The notes under the pieces: generated by a model
Database searches by the model: none
Seen by the model: the letters and a program-made list of their open reading frames with translations, nothing else
Told to the model about the DNA's origin: nothing
Origin: Vanilla planifolia
Taxonomy: Eukaryota; Streptophyta; Magnoliopsida; Asparagales; Orchidaceae
Direction of reading: 5' to 3'
Assembly: GCA_023846275.1 (NCBI GenBank)
Contig: JAIUJO010000164.1
Location: 1-64,000 of the forward strand
DNA length: 64,000 bases
Made by a program: the position numbers and the translations under genes
In this document: piece after piece, positions 1 to 13,634 of the stretch
Position numbering within the stretch: position 1 is the stretch's first letter
How the letters are laid out: every line of letters starts with the position of its first letter

Positions 1-3000
1 GCATATTTTTATGTGTTCTTGTTAGTGTGTGTGTGTGTGCATGCTTGCATGTGTGTGTATTGGTGTGCATTTGTGTGTGGGTGTGTGCTTGTGTTTTCTT
101 GTCTGCATCTATATTTATTTGTGTGTGTGTGTGTGGATGCATGCATACTTGTGGGTGTGTTCATGTGTTTGTGTTTATGTGTTCTTGTCTATGAGTGTAT
201 GAGTGTATGAGTATCTTTATGTGTTTGTGCATGTGAGGATGCATGTGTACGTGTGGCATGTATGTATGTGCATTTGTGCTTTTGTATGTCTGTGGGTGTG
301 TGCACATGTGCTTACAAGTGCATAGGTGCACGTGTGTGACTAAGTATGTTTATGTTTGCACGTGCATATATGTGCACATATTTGTATGTGTGCAAAAACA
401 TGTGAGTGTGTGTGGCTGTGTGTGCACATAAGCATGAGTACGTGTTGTGCATGTGCATGTTTTTGTAAGTGTGCATGTGTGCACATCTATGCATATGTGT
501 GGATAGGTGTGTATGTTTTTTAATGTGTTTTTTTTGCATGTTTATGTGTTTGTCTATGTGGATTTGTGCATGTGTGTGTGTTTGAGCAGTGTCTAAGCAT
601 GCGTGTGTGCATGTGTGTACAAGTGTGAGTGCATGTGCAAGTGTGTATGTGTATGTGCTCATCGATATATTCAGGTGCATGCATGTGTATGTGTGTCTTT
701 GTATGTATGAACATGTCTATGTGTGTTTGTGCATGTGTTTGCATTCCTATGTGTGAGTGTGTATATGTGTGTGTTCATGCATATACATATGTGTGCATGT
801 GTGGGTGCTTGTGTGTGCTTGAGTGCATGTGTGATTTTGTATGGGCATGTGCATGCATGTGTGTGTGCATTGTCTGTGTGTGTATGTGTCTGTGCATGTG
901 TGTGTGTTTTGTGTATATGTTTGTGTGCTTGTATTTATGCATATGCATTTTTATACACATGTGTGTGCCTTAATGTGTACATTTGTGTTAATGTTGGTGT
1001 GTGTGTGCATGAATGCATGTGAGTGTAGGTGTATATGTGTGTGTGTATATATGTGTGATTGTATGCTTGTATGCATGTGTTCATGGGTATTCACATGTCT
1101 CTTTTTGTTTGTGCATGTGTCTTTGTGTACATGTGTAAATGCATGTGCGTGTATGTACATGGTCATGCTTGTGTGTGTACATGTGCATCTATGCATGCAT
1201 AGGAGTGAGCATGTTTGTGTGTATGTACTTCAATGTGTGAGTGTGTGCTTGTGTATGTACATGTATGAATACATGTTTATGTGTGGGTTATGTATGGGTG
1301 TGTGCATGCGTGCTTGTGTGTGTGGTGTGTGTGTGTGCATGTGTATTTATGTCAATATGTGTGCTTATGTATATGCATGCTTATGCTTGTGAGTACATGT
1401 TCAAGTTTTTTTTTGTATGTGCATGTGTATGTGAGTGAGGTTCTGTGTGTTTTGTGTGGACATGTTATTGGGAGTGTGCATGTTCATGGATGTCTTTGTG
1501 TCATGTATATGTGTTTTTGTGCATCCTTATGTGTGTGTGTGTGTGTGTGTTTGTGTGCACGTGTTTGTGCACATGTGCATGTGAATGTGAGTGTGCAACT
1601 GTGCATGTTTTAGTATCTATGTGAGAGAGTGTGTGTGCGCATGCATGAATGTATGTGTGTACGTATGTGCATATGTGTGTGTAGGTGTCTATACATTTGT
1701 ATATGTGTGTGTGGGTGTGCATGTGTGGTTGTTTGTGTGTAGTCTACATGTGTGTGTGTGTGTGTGCAAGTTTATGAGCTTCATCATGAATTTTTGTTTG
1801 TGCATGTGTATGTACAAATGTGTGCATGTTTATGTATGTGTGTGGATATACTTGTTCATTGGTGTAAAAGTGTGCTTCCATGTGAGCTTCTATGTTCATG
1901 TGTGAGTGCATGCACACATGTGCATGTGCATGCATGTTTGCATCAAGGTGTCCAGGTGGGTGTGTACTTGTGCAACTGTGCATGTGAGTGTGTGCATTTC
2001 TACATGTGTTTATGCATGTGCATATCTTCTTATGTGTGACTGTGTATGTATGTTTATGTGTACACTTGGGTGTGAGTGTGTGTGCTTATGTGTTTGCATG
2101 CACGTATATGCACTTGTGTGTGTCTGTGTACATGCATGTGTATGTGCATGTGTGTGTGTGCTTGAGTATGCTTGTCTGTGTGTATATGTATATGTGTGTA
2201 TGTGTATGTGTCTATATATGCATGTGCATGTGCATACACATGTTTGTTTTCCTCTCTATTATCTATGTGAGTGCTTTTCTACATGCATGTGCTTATATGC
2301 ACTAGTATAATTGTGTGTGTGTGCATGCACACTTGTGTGTATGGGTGCATGTGTTGTTTCTATGCAATTATGTGCATGCATGTATGTTTCTATGTGTGTG
2401 CATGTGTGTCTGTTGTCTTACATGCATTTGTTTGAGCATGTGTTAGCATGTGAGTGAGTGTAAGGGTGTGTTTGTGGTTGTCTATGTGTGTGTACAAATG
2501 TTGGTATGTATGTGTGCTTTTGTGTGTGGTTGTATGCTTATGTTCTTCTGTGTGCATTTGTGTGTGTGTTTATGCATGCGTGTATGTGTGTGTGTGTCTG
2601 TTTGTCTATATGTCGTCGTGTATGTGTAATTCTTCATGTGTGCACATGTGAGTGGGTGCATGTGCGTGCATATGTGTGTATGAGTGCACGTGTGTGTGAC
2701 TGTGCTAAGGATGTGTGCATGTGTTTGGGTGTCTATGTGTGTGCATGTGTCTACATGTTTATGCAAGTGCACATGTATGTTTCCTTATGTGTTTGCATGT
2801 GTGTACGTGTGCATGTGTATGCACACACATGTACCTGCATGTTCCTTTGTGTATGTGTTTGTGTGCATGCATATGTGTGTGTGCATGTATGTGGCTTTGC
2901 ATACGTGTGCTTACTTGTGTGTGTTTGTGTGTGCATCTACATGCATGTACGTGTTTGTATTGTGCTTATGCACATGCTTGTGTGTGCACTTATATATGGG

Positions 3001-4790
3001 GATTTATTTCTTGGTGTGCATGTATGTGTGTAGGAATATAATGTGTGTGTGTGTGTGCATGCTTGTGTAAGTGTGTTTGTGCATATGTTTGTGTGTGTGT
3101 GTGCATGTTTGTCTAAATGTGTATATGTTTGCATTTTTGTGCATGCATGCATGTGTGTGTTCACATGCGAGTGTGCATGTGTGTGCATGCATGTGTATGG
3201 GTGTGTGCATTTCCATGTGTGTGTATGTGTGTGTGTGTGTTGGTGTATGTGTACATGTGTGCATGTGTGTGTGTCCATGTATGCATATGAGTGTACATTT
3301 GCATGCATGTGGCCATGTGTGCATGTGTGTCCTATGTATACATGTATCTAGGCATGTGTGTGTGTATGTGTGTTAGTGTTTAGGTGCACGTGTATACACT
3401 TATGCTTTTGTGTGTTTGTGTGTATGTGTGTGCTTGTGTGCATATGTGTGCATATGTATGTGCGTTCCTATGTGTGTATGAGAGCGTGTATGTGAGTGCA
3501 TGTGTGGGGGCATGTATGTGTGGCTGTGCACATGCAAGTGCGTACATGTATATATGCATGTGCATGCATTTGAGCACACATGCATGCACATGTTTAAGTA
3601 GGTAAATGTGTGGATGCATGTGTGCATGCATGTGAGCCTATGTGATTTGTGTGTTTGTGTATGTGTGTGTATATGTGCATGTGTATCCACAAGTATTTGT
3701 TTGCATGTGCACATGTATTTGTATGTGCACATGATTGTGAAAATGTCTATGTGTTCATGTGTATGTGTGTGTTGACTTGTCTTTGTATTTATGTGTGTGA
3801 GTGCACATGCATATGCATGTAACTATGTGTGTGTATATCTATGTTCAAGTGTACATATATGAGTGTCTGTGCTTATGCATGTGTGTGCTTGTGCATGAGT
3901 CTTTGAATGCATATGTTTTTATGTATGTGCAAGTGTGTATGTGTGTCTATGTGCACGTGTGCACTTGTGTGAATATGTTGTTTTGTGGGTGCATGCATGT
4001 GTGTTTGTGTAGGTGCATATGTGTGTATGTGTATCCATGCATGTACATGTGATTGTCTTTATATGTTTGTGGATGCATGTTTGAGTTTATGTAATGTACA
4101 CACTTGTGCATGTGAGTGCATGGATGTATGATTGTTTGTGTGTGCATGTGGGTTCATGTTGGTGCATATGCACATGTGCATGTATGTGTATAACTGTGTG
4201 CACATGCATTTACTTGGGTGTGTAAGCATGTTTGTGTGAGTCTGTGTTTGTGTCTGTCTACTTATGTGTTTGCATGTGCTTGTATTTGTGTGTGCATGTG
4301 TGATTGCTTATGCATTTGTGTGCACATGTGCATACATTTGAGTTTGTGCATGCAAGCATGCCTGCATTTGTGTGTGTTTATGTGTGTGGGTGTATGCAGG
4401 TGTGTATTTATGCAAGTGTGTGTTTGTGTGTGTGTGCATGAGCATGTGTGTGTGTGTGTGGGTATCTATGTGTGCATGTGTTTGCACACGCTTGTGTATA
4501 TGTGTGCATGCATCTATAAATTCTTGTGCATGTGTTTGGACATGTGTGCATGCGTGTATGAATGCATTCATGCATGCTTGTGTGCATGTGTGTGCACGTG
4601 CATGTGTGTGCGCATGTATGTGTTTGTTCGCATGTGTGTGTGTATTTTCCAGTCTGTGTGTTTGGGTGCACATGGGTGTACGTGTGCATGGGCATGTGCT
4701 TGTGCGTATGTGTGCATATGTGTTTGTGTGTGTGTTCATGTGTGTGTACTTATACATGTATGTGCACATGTCTTAGCACATACATGTGTG

Positions 4791-4872
4791 CATGTGTGTG
4801 TGTGCATATATGCATGTGCATGTGTGTGTGTGCATATATGTGTGTGCATGTGTGTGTGCATATATGCGTGTG
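4791..4872 (+). repeat. Three tandem copies of a ~28-bp TG/CATATATG unit
   Basis: Units begin at 4791, 4819 and 4847, with lengths 28, 28 and 26. Each starts CATGTGTGTGTG and contains GCATATATG. The third copy lost one TG step. This is one of the few places in block 1 where a regular period can be read by eye, consistent with slippage or unequal exchange producing short higher-order units. Confidence 0.8.
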
Positions 4873-5574
4873 CATGCGTGAGTGTGCTTGTGTGTATGCA
4901 TATGAGTGTATGAGTGTGTGCATGTCTGTTTTTGTGTGTGTGCATGTGCTTATCTATGTGTGTATGTGTGGATGTGTGCTTATGTTAGAAACATGTACTT
5001 ATGTGTGCACATGTACATTACTATGTGTGAGTGTGTGCATGTGCGTGTTGTTGTATGCATGTTTGTGTGTACCTCTATGTGTGTGTGTGTCTTTGCATGC
5101 ATATGCAAGTGTGCATGTGCGTTTGTGTGTGTATGGGTGTGTGTGTGCATGTGCATGTGTTTGTGTATAGGTGTGTGTGTTTGCATGTGTGCACCTACAT
5201 AGGTGGGTGCCTGTTTGTGTGTGTGCATGTGCAAACTTTTGTGTGTACATTAGTGCATATGCATGTGTATATATTCATTTGTTTGGCATTGTGTGGGTGT
5301 TTATGTGTTCATGCATGCATGTGTATGTGCATGAGTACTTATGTGTGTGTCGATGTGAGTGTGCAAGTGAGCACATATGTGTGTGTGTTCATTTCCTCGT
5401 GCATGTGTGTGAGTGTGCATATGCATATGTGTGATTGCTCATGCATTTTTATGTGTGTGTACATGTGTCTGCATGCTTGTGTTTGTGTGCACAAATGTAT
5501 TTGTGCAAGTGTTTGCTTGTGTGTGTATCGATTTGTGCATGTGTGTGCATGTGTGTGCATGTGTGTGTGCACAT

Positions 5575-5606
<32 letters not shown>

Positions 5607-6194
5607 GAGAGGGTGTGCATGCAGGTGTGCTAATGCACACGTGTATTGGTGCACATACATATGTGTGTGAATATGTGTGTGCATTACTACATGCGTGTTT
5701 GTGTGTATTTGTGGGAGAGAGTGTGATTATGTGTGCATGTGTTTGCATGTATGTGTGCTTGTATGCATATGTGTGTATATGTGTGAGGTTTTGCATTTGT
5801 GTACATGTATGTGTGTGTATCTGAGCATGCACATGTGTTTCGACATGTGTGTACAGAATTAGGTGTATGCATGTGTGTGATTGTGCATATGTACTAATGG
5901 GCTTGTGCATGTGTGTATACTTATGTGTGTGAATACATTCTCATGTGTATGTGTGTATGTGTGAAAGTGTGTGTCTCTTTATGGGTGGATGTGTGCACTT
6001 GTGTGATTCCATTGTGTGTGGGTCTATGTTGGTGGCTATGCACATGTTTGTGCCTACTTACTTATGTGCATGTATAGTTTTGTTGATACATAAATGTGTG
6101 TGTGTGTGTGTATGTGTTTGTGTAGGTGTGTGAGTGTTTGTTAGGGGGATATGTGTGCGTGTTTCTATGTGCATGTGCAAACTAGTGTGTGTGT

Positions 6195-6213
6195 GGGGGG
6201 GAGGGGGAAGGGG
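6195..6213 (+). repeat. G-run tract within the TG array
   Basis: Seven G, one A, five G, two A and four G follow one another. The first run can supply two G-triplets, so four G-tracts with short loops are available on the + strand. That meets the usual sequence pattern for an intramolecular G-quadruplex. It stands out because the surrounding array has almost no G runs. Confidence 0.75.
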
Positions 6214-7751
6214 TGTGAATGTGTTTGTGTGTGTGTGTGTGCGCACATATGTACATGTGTATGTATGTGTGTGGATGTATTTTTGTATGAATGCACATGT
6301 GTGTGTTCATGTATATGAGTTGTGAGTGTTTTGATTTGGAGATTTGTGTGTGGGTGTGTAAGTGTGCATGTGTGCACATGCATGGAAGTGTAAAAGTAGG
6401 TGTTGTTGCACAATGAGTGTATCTATTTTGTTGTGTGTGAGAGTGTGTATGCGCATGTGTGTGGTTGTACATGTGTGTATGCATGTGTCTATAATTATGA
6501 GTGCATGTCTTTGTGTACTACCAGTTTGTGTGTGTGTGTGTATGTGAGTGTATTCATGTGTGTGTGCACGTGAGTGTGTATGTGCTTGTATGCATGCATT
6601 TGTGTCTACACATGTGTGTGTGTATTCATATTTTTTACTTATAATTGTGAGTAGTGTGTGTATATCCATGTGTGTGTATGTCTGTATACTTTAGTGTGTG
6701 AATGTATGTGTTTATGTGCATACGGATGTGTGTGCATGGGTGTGCGTGTGCAGGCATGTGCATGTGTTTGTGTTCTTGTGCATGTGTGTGTGTGTGTGTG
6801 TCTAGGGGTGTGTGTGTTCACATGTATGTGTATTTGTATGTTTATGTGTTGGCATGTGTTTATGTGTGTGTCTCTATGTGTGTGCATGTGAGTGAGTTGT
6901 AGTGTGTGTGTGCATTTGTAGTTGTAAGTGTGTGTGCATGCCATTAAGTTTTCATATGCATGAGTACTTGTGTGTGCATCTATGGGTTTGTGTTAGTGGG
7001 TATGCTTTTGTGTGTCATGGAGTGCATGTGTGTGCATGCCTAGGTGTGTGTTTATATGTGTGTGTGTGTGTGTGTGTTTGAATTGTGTGTGTGCATATAT
7101 GTGTTGGTTGTCTGCATGTGCATGAATGCATGTGTGCATGTGTTTACGCACACATGCATGTTTGTGAATGTACCCGTGCATTTGTGTATGAGTTTGCAAG
7201 CATTTGTGTGTAAGGGTGCATGTGTGTGTGTGTGTGTGCATATGTACGCGAATGTGTGCAAGTGGGTGTATTTTCATGTGTATGTGTGCAAATGCATGTA
7301 TGTGCATGTGCTTGTGTGCATGCTTATGCATGTGTATGTATTAATGTGCATGTAGGTGTGCATGCACATGTATATAAGAGAATTCATGTGTGAGTGTGTA
7401 TGTGTGTGCACATGTTTGTGCATGCATAGTCATATCCATATGTTTGTATGACTATGTACTTGTATATGCTTATGTGTTTGAGCCTATGTGTGTGCTTCTG
7501 TGTGTACCAATGGAAGTGTGTGCATGTGTGCATGTGCATGTATCTAGATTTGCCTGTGTGTGCATTGGTGTGCACATATGCATATATGTGTGTGCTTGTA
7601 TATGTGTATGCACGTGTGTGTGTGTTTTTACTATGTGTCTGCTCTCTGTGTGTGTGTGTATGTGATTGTGTGCTTGTGTGTGTTTTTGTGTATTATTCTG
7701 TATATGTGTGTGTGTGCATATGTTTGTTCTTGTGCATGTATGGAGGGTTTC

Positions 7752-7769
7752 TTATATATATATATATAT
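7752..7769 (+). repeat. (TA)9 run inside the TG array
   Basis: A perfect TA dinucleotide run of 18 bases lies inside the TG-rich array. It is a likely low-melting, cruciform-prone spot. No coding or regulatory role is visible. Confidence 0.85.
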
Positions 7770-10097
7770 TATGTGTGTGCTTGTGTGCATGTTTGTGTCT
7801 GTGAGTTTATGCATGAGAGCTTGTGTGGGTGTATGCATTTATTTTGTGTGTGTGTACATGCATGTGTGCATTCACACACATGTGTGTGTGTGTGCATGTG
7901 CGTACGCCTGTTTGCATATGTGTGCATGTACATGTGCATGTTTATGTGTGCATCTTCGTATGTGTGTGTATGTGCATGCATAGTTTTGTGTGTATGTGTG
8001 CATGTTTGTGTGTTTATGATTTTATGTGTGTGGGTGTGCTTGCATGTGCTTGTGCTTCTATGTGTGCTTGTGTGTGGGTTCAAGTTAGTGTGTTTATATC
8101 AGAGTGGATGCATGTGTTTGCATGTGTGTGCATGCACATGTGCATGCTGGTGTGTGTTTACATTCTTATGAATGTGTATATTTGTGTATGTACATGTGTG
8201 TGTGTATGAGTCTGCATGTATGTGAGTATATGTGTGCTTGCGAGTATGTGAAGGTGTGGGTGTGTGAGTGCTTGTGTGTTCATGTGTATGCATGCATGTG
8301 CTTGTGCGTGTTCGAGTATTTGTTTGTATGTGTGTGCATGCTTATGCCTATGCATGCATATGGATGTGAGCAAGTGTGTGTGTGTGTGTATCTACGTGGT
8401 TGCAAGTGTGCAAGCTTGTTTTTGTCCGTCTATGTATGAGTATTTGAGTATGCATTTATGCATGTGTGCATGTGTGTGTGCATGTGTATGTCTATGTATG
8501 TTTGTGTTTGTATGAGTGTGTGTGTGCATGCATACATGCATCCATGTGTGTGTTCGTGTGCATGTATACTTGCATCCATGAGTGTACATGTGCTTTGTGC
8601 ATAATGTGTGTCTATGTGTGTACCTATGTGTGTGCATGTGTGTATATATGTGTATTTGTGCATATGTTTATGGGTGCATGCACACATGTCTATGCAAGTA
8701 TATGCATGTGCCATTATGTATGCATTTGTGTGTTTGGATGTGTGTTAATTGTGCATGCATGTGTGTGCTTGTATGTCCATGTGTGCACATGAGCCTAAGC
8801 ATGTGTGTGTGTGCATTTGTTTGTGTGTGTGTGTGTATGTGTGTGTGTGTGTGGATATGCATGTGTTTATATGCATGTGTGCATAGGGGTGCATGTTTGC
8901 ATGTGGGTGTGCGTGTGAGTGTGTATGTGGTGTACGTAAGCATGCTTTTGTGATAGTGTGTTCTTATGTGTGTGTGTTTTCGGTGCTTTCCTGTGTACAT
9001 GCATTTGAGCATGTGTGGATACATGCATATATGTGTACTTGCATGGATGTGAGTGCATGCTTACATGTGCATGTGTGAGTGGGTGTGTGTGTGTTTATGT
9101 TTGTGCATGTGCATGTGCATATATGCACACATACATGTGTTTGTATGAGTGTTTGTGTGTCCAATGTGTGCATGTGTGCATTTATCTATGTATGTGTGTG
9201 TGTGAGTGCACGTGTGCTTGAGTGTGTTCACGTATGTGTGTGTGTGTGGGTGATTGTTTGATTATGTGCATGCAAATATGTGCATGTGTGCGTATGCATG
9301 TGCATGTGTGCATGCATATATGTGTGTATGTGCATGTGAGTGTACATGTGTGCATGCTTGTTGGATGCATCTATGTGCTTACTTACAAGAATGTGTGCAT
9401 GCATGTGTGTGTGTATGGCTAAATGTGTATGTGTGTGTGCATCTGTATGTTTGTGAGTGTCTATAAGAGTGCTTGTGTTTGTTAGTGTGTGCATGGATGT
9501 TGTTGTGTGTTTAATAATGTGTGCATGTGTGTGTCTGTGCACTTTTGCTTGTATGTTCATGTATGTGTGTGTTGTGCATGTGTAGGTGCATGTATCTGTG
9601 TGTGTGTGTGAGTACACGTGCACATGTGCATGCATATGTGTGTTTGCATAAGTGTGTCTGTGCCTTTGTGTGTCATGAATGCTTGTGTTATTCCTTTGTT
9701 TATCTCTATGTGTGGATGCATGTTTTTTTGGGGGTACATTTATGTGCGCAAGAGCATGTGTGTGCTTATGTGTGTTTGCATGTGTGCATGTGTGTGCGTG
9801 TGTATGCATGTGTATGCATGTATGTGCATGTCTGTGTAACTGGTTATGTTTGGCAATATGTGTGCATGCATGTATGTGTATGTCTGTTGGTGTGTCTACA
9901 TGCATTTATTTATGTGTGCATGCATGTGTAGGAGGGTGTGTTTGTTGGTGTGTGTGGGTGTGCATGCATGCATACATGCATGTGTGTGTGTCTATATCTT
10001 TGTGTGCATGTCTTTGTTCCAGTGTGTGTCTATGGGTGCATGTGTGTGTATTTTTATGTTTGTTATGTGTTGGTTTAGGTGTGTTTGTGTGAGCGTA

Positions 10098-10131
<34 letters not shown>

Positions 10132-10553
10132 CATGTGCGTCTGTGTTACGTGCACATTTGTGTATGTGGATGTGTGTGTGTGTGCATGTGCTTATGCATG
10201 ATGTGTGTGTGTGCACATGCACACATATATGAATTTATATGTGTATAGATGCATGCATGTGTGCATGAACATGTGTGTGTGTGCATGCATGTGCTTGTTT
10301 GTGCCAGCATGCATGTGCCTATTTGTGTATGTATGCATATGCATGTGTGTACATGTGTGTATACGTGTGTGTTAGTGTGCATATGTGTATGTCTATTTGT
10401 GTGTGTGTGTGTGTGTGCTTATTTATGCACGTATATGTTTGTGTGTGTATTTACATGGGTGTGTGTGTGCATGTTTGTATGCTTGTATGCACATGTTTCT
10501 ATATGTGTGTATACATTCACGTCGATGTGTGTGTGTTTGTGCATTTATGTATT

Positions 10554-10569
10554 CATGCATGCATGCATG
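10554..10569 (+). repeat. (CATG)4 run, overlapping RY-type CATGCATG words
   Basis: Four perfect CATG units. The word CATGCATG matches the plant RY element bound by B3-domain factors of the ABI3/FUS3 type. It recurs throughout the array, for example at 27,353 and 38,300. Here it is probably a by-product of TG/CA alternation rather than a selected site. Confidence 0.7.
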
Positions 10570-10835
10570 TCTGTGCGGCCGTGCATGTCTCTTATTGTGT
10601 GCATGTGTGTATGGGTGTGTGTGCTTGTGTGATTATGTGTACTTGCTTGTATGTGCACGTGCATGTGTGTATGTGAATATGTGTGTGTGTACTTGCATAA
10701 GCGTGCGTGTGTGTGTGTGTGTGTGTTCTTGTGCATTTGTGTGTGTGTCTGTGTAGTTGTGTGTGCATATCTATTTGTGTAAATGTGCATGTGTATGTTC
10801 ATGTTTATGTGGGTGTAAGTGCTTATTGATATAAT

Positions 10836-12039
10836 TTGTGCTAAGCTAATGCACAAAAGAGGAGTGAATTATGTTTTTAATCTTTTTTCTATTCAAAAAA
10901 CCTTATCTTAAATTAAAATATTATAATTATAAAATCATTGATTTAAATATTTTTCAAATAAAAATATAAAAAGAAAATAAAACTTTATGGTTTTAAAATA
11001 ACTTATAATAAAATATTTTATGATTGATAAAAATAATTTTCAAAATTTCTTTTTTATATATTTTTAATTAAATGATATTAAATAAGATAAATTTCATAAA
11101 TTACATAATAATAAAGAAAATAAAAGCCACATAGGTGGTTTGATTTAACCTGTACCTACATCTGACCTAATATACCTGATTAAGATTCCACTAACAAAAA
11201 CATTTTTTCACCAAAGTAGTTAGAGATAATTTTACAAACCACACCCTTGTGCTACAACATGTAGGGGTTTATTGTCATAATTTTAATTACAAAATTTTAT
11301 CATATTAAAGTAAAATAAAAAAGTAATAATTAATCACAACATTCTACTATTAACTTGTAATAATATATATAACACAGGCCAATATGATATTGGAATATGA
11401 ATACAGTTATGAAAATGTTTTTAAAAAACTAAGTGACCTAATTTTGAAATATTAAATTAAAAGATTCATCAATATAGTCTAACATTATTAAAAAAATAAA
11501 ATCAACAAAGATTTTGCATTATTTTGATCTTTTTTAGAAAACTAAAAAGAAATAAAAAAATAAATAACCAATTATAAAGAAGTCACCAATTAGATGTATA
11601 CTAGGAGAAAATACTGAAGCAAAAAGGAGGTAACATGAGTTGCAAACACAACTCCAACAAAGGTGTCAAAATTAGATTATAATTCTTGGTTTTACATATT
11701 CTCTTCTCAAAATATTGATATAGTAAGGCAAAATCAACTTCCTTCAACCCTTAAGACTCCTTTGTTTATATTAAAATATTTTAAATTAAAGTAAAAGTTT
11801 TTAATACCTAAAAAGTTCCCCAAAATATCCATTAGTATTTCGACATTCAAAACAAATACAAATAGCTTTATGGAATTATGACTACAAGCAGGAATAGTGA
11901 CCACCATAGAATATTGACAGATGAAACAACAACAACCCAATCAAAATATAGAATAAAGGATCCAAATCTAATCCAAAAAGGATTTGATCTAGGTCATCAT
12001 ATTCAATATGTTGGATGTATGATGATGATGTGCAAGAGC
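10836..12039. other. AT-rich non-coding DNA right of TG block 1
   Basis: The TG array fades at about 10,810-10,850 and the sequence becomes rich in A/T homopolymer runs. Stops are frequent in all frames and no domain is recognisable. Open frames of up to 88 codons (11,734-11,940 on - and 11,878-12,144 on +) show no motif or coding bias and I do not accept them. A GAGGAGTGAATTATG string near 10,860 recalls flanks of plant copia elements, but I cannot confirm this from sequence alone. Confidence 0.6.
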
Positions 12040-12320
12040 ACTGTTCATAAAAGCGGACGCAATCACATCTATTTCATTAAGCTTTACAAATGGACAACTA
12101 GTAGAAATTTACTATTCATAAATACAGAGATCTCAATCATTTGATTAGATTTTATGGGTGGATGGTAAGATGAAAATTACTATTCATAATGACAAAATTG
12201 ATTTCATCCATTTAACTAGGCTTATAATATAGTGGATTAGATGGAATCTACTATTCATAAAAGTAGGCACAATCCAGACTATTCGTTTGCAATAATGCAT
12301 GATTCAACAACGTTGAGTCA
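12040..12320 (+). repeat. Degenerate ~70-bp tandem repeat, 4 copies
   Basis: The anchor ACTATTCATA (first copy ACTGTTCATA) occurs at 12,040, 12,111, 12,179 and 12,250, so the spacing is 71, 68 and 71 bp. Copies 1 and 4 share the following AAAG-C/T-(A)GG-CACAATC-like stretch. Copies 2 and 3 have diverged after the anchor. The regular spacing supports an old tandem array, perhaps the U3 subrepeats of a decayed LTR. Confidence 0.65.
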
Positions 12321-12410
12321 CATTAACTTTTGATACAAAAGGCACTAAAATCTTAGTCTCATATGCTCTAATTGCTATGGAGTTTCTTATTATAAGGATT
12401 TCTTACTTCC

Positions 12411-12420
12411 TATAAATAAA
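12411..12420 (+). promoter_or_regulatory. TATA-box-like site, possible decayed LTR promoter
   Basis: The string CTATAAATAAA is a good plant TATA match. It lies downstream of the ~70-bp repeats and upstream of a TTGCTCAAGAATTCATC-type stretch, an order seen in copia LTRs (U3 repeats, TATA, then R). In DNA this AT-rich a chance match is likely, so this is a weak call. Confidence 0.2.
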
Positions 12421-13634
12421 GCTTGTTCATAGAATTAGCTCTTTAATTATTTGCTCAAGAATTCATCCCTTATTATGTCTTTATAGGATAAACAATCAAA
12501 TTAGTAGATATTTTAAAGATGAATTTTTGATGGTTAGCTACTCCACCAAGAGTTTGATCAAAAGCTCTTTAATATGTCATTTATGCCACACCCATAACCA
12601 ATAACACTATTTGATATTTCTTCACTTATGGATTATTCTGTGAGATATTTAGTCAAAGCTCTCTAATTGATTAATTCTCTAAGAGCTTGAAATGCATGAA
12701 CTAAAAGTTACTCAAGAAAAATATTAGAGAACTAACACAATAGTTTAGTTACATCGAATAAGTGGTGCTATGATTAAGGGTATAACAATCTCTCCTTGTT
12801 TATGATGACAAAACTATTGAGAAAATAATGAAATAAAAAGCATAAATGAAGCAAGCATAAATATTCTTCTCCTTAATAAATAGAATTCATATAGTTATGC
12901 TATAAACTTTGGATGTAATGAATGTTTTACATTTCTCACATATCTCTCTCCCATTTTATCGTGCATTAAAAGATTAAACAAAAATAAAAGATGTAAATAA
13001 GGGATCCACATAGTAATAATATTTATCTATAGTTTGATATTTAAACAAGCAATGGTATAAATAATAAATCTTCGTTAGAAAATAACTTATTAAAAATGAT
13101 TTTTTAATTTTTAAACATAAGAAAAAGGTAATCATTAAACTTTAAGATAAAATATTAGCAATCTTGTATAGATATAACAATACTAATTAATTTTCATACA
13201 TTTTATCCATATTTAGTTTAATAATATTGATAATTTTGAACTCTATTACTCTGTTTATATATGTTTATAATAATTCTTATGAGAATTCAACTTAAAAAAA
13301 AGCCATGAGAATAAACATGCTTACAAGTACTATTAAGTCCCCTTTGTGTTTAATCAGTGAAGTATTAATGTTTAACATTTTATTCTAATGAGCATAGTTA
13401 GATTGAATCAGGTATAGTTTTTAATAAACAAACCATGCACCATTAAGCATGATGAATTAATGGTCTTCAAAAAACCTTATAGTGTTCAACAAGTTTTAAG
13501 GATTGAAGGCATGCACACCAAGCTTTCATAAGTTTTTTTATATAAAATAGAATGTTAGCTTGTTGAATTTAAGACACTCATTTCATATCAATTTCAAATT
13601 ACATTCAAGCATCAAATTAATCAATCACCTCCTT

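Larger units (their letters stand above)
1..10835 (+). repeat. Degenerate TG-rich simple-sequence array, block 1
   Basis: The + strand is an almost unbroken run of alternating pyrimidine-purine steps (TG, CA, TA), with recurring words such as TGTGTGCATG, CATGCATG, ACATGTGT and TATGTGTG. No single unit repeats cleanly over long distances. It is therefore a degenerate dinucleotide-derived array rather than a classical satellite with a fixed monomer. Short local tandem duplications (for example 4791-4872) and rare non-TG insertions such as the G-run at 6195-6213 interrupt it. Open frames here code for Cys/Val/Met/His-rich strings in all frames and are composition artefacts. The block ends near 10,835, where AT-rich DNA begins. 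Confidence 0.95.

Noticed and set aside
1..10835. Dozens of 60-180-codon open frames coding Cys/Val/Met/His-rich proteins
   Set aside because: Alternating TG/CA/TA DNA rarely spells TGA, TAG or TAA, so long frames occur in several phases at once. No start context, domain or codon bias is seen.
11878..12144. 88-codon + strand open frame in AT-rich spacer
   Set aside because: No domain and no coding bias. It overlaps the start of the ~70-bp repeats.
12762..12775. TGGTGCTATGATT as a retrotransposon primer-binding site
   Set aside because: It matches neither the copia initiator-Met pattern nor another tRNA well. It is also 2.5 kb from gag, with no recognised LTR end.
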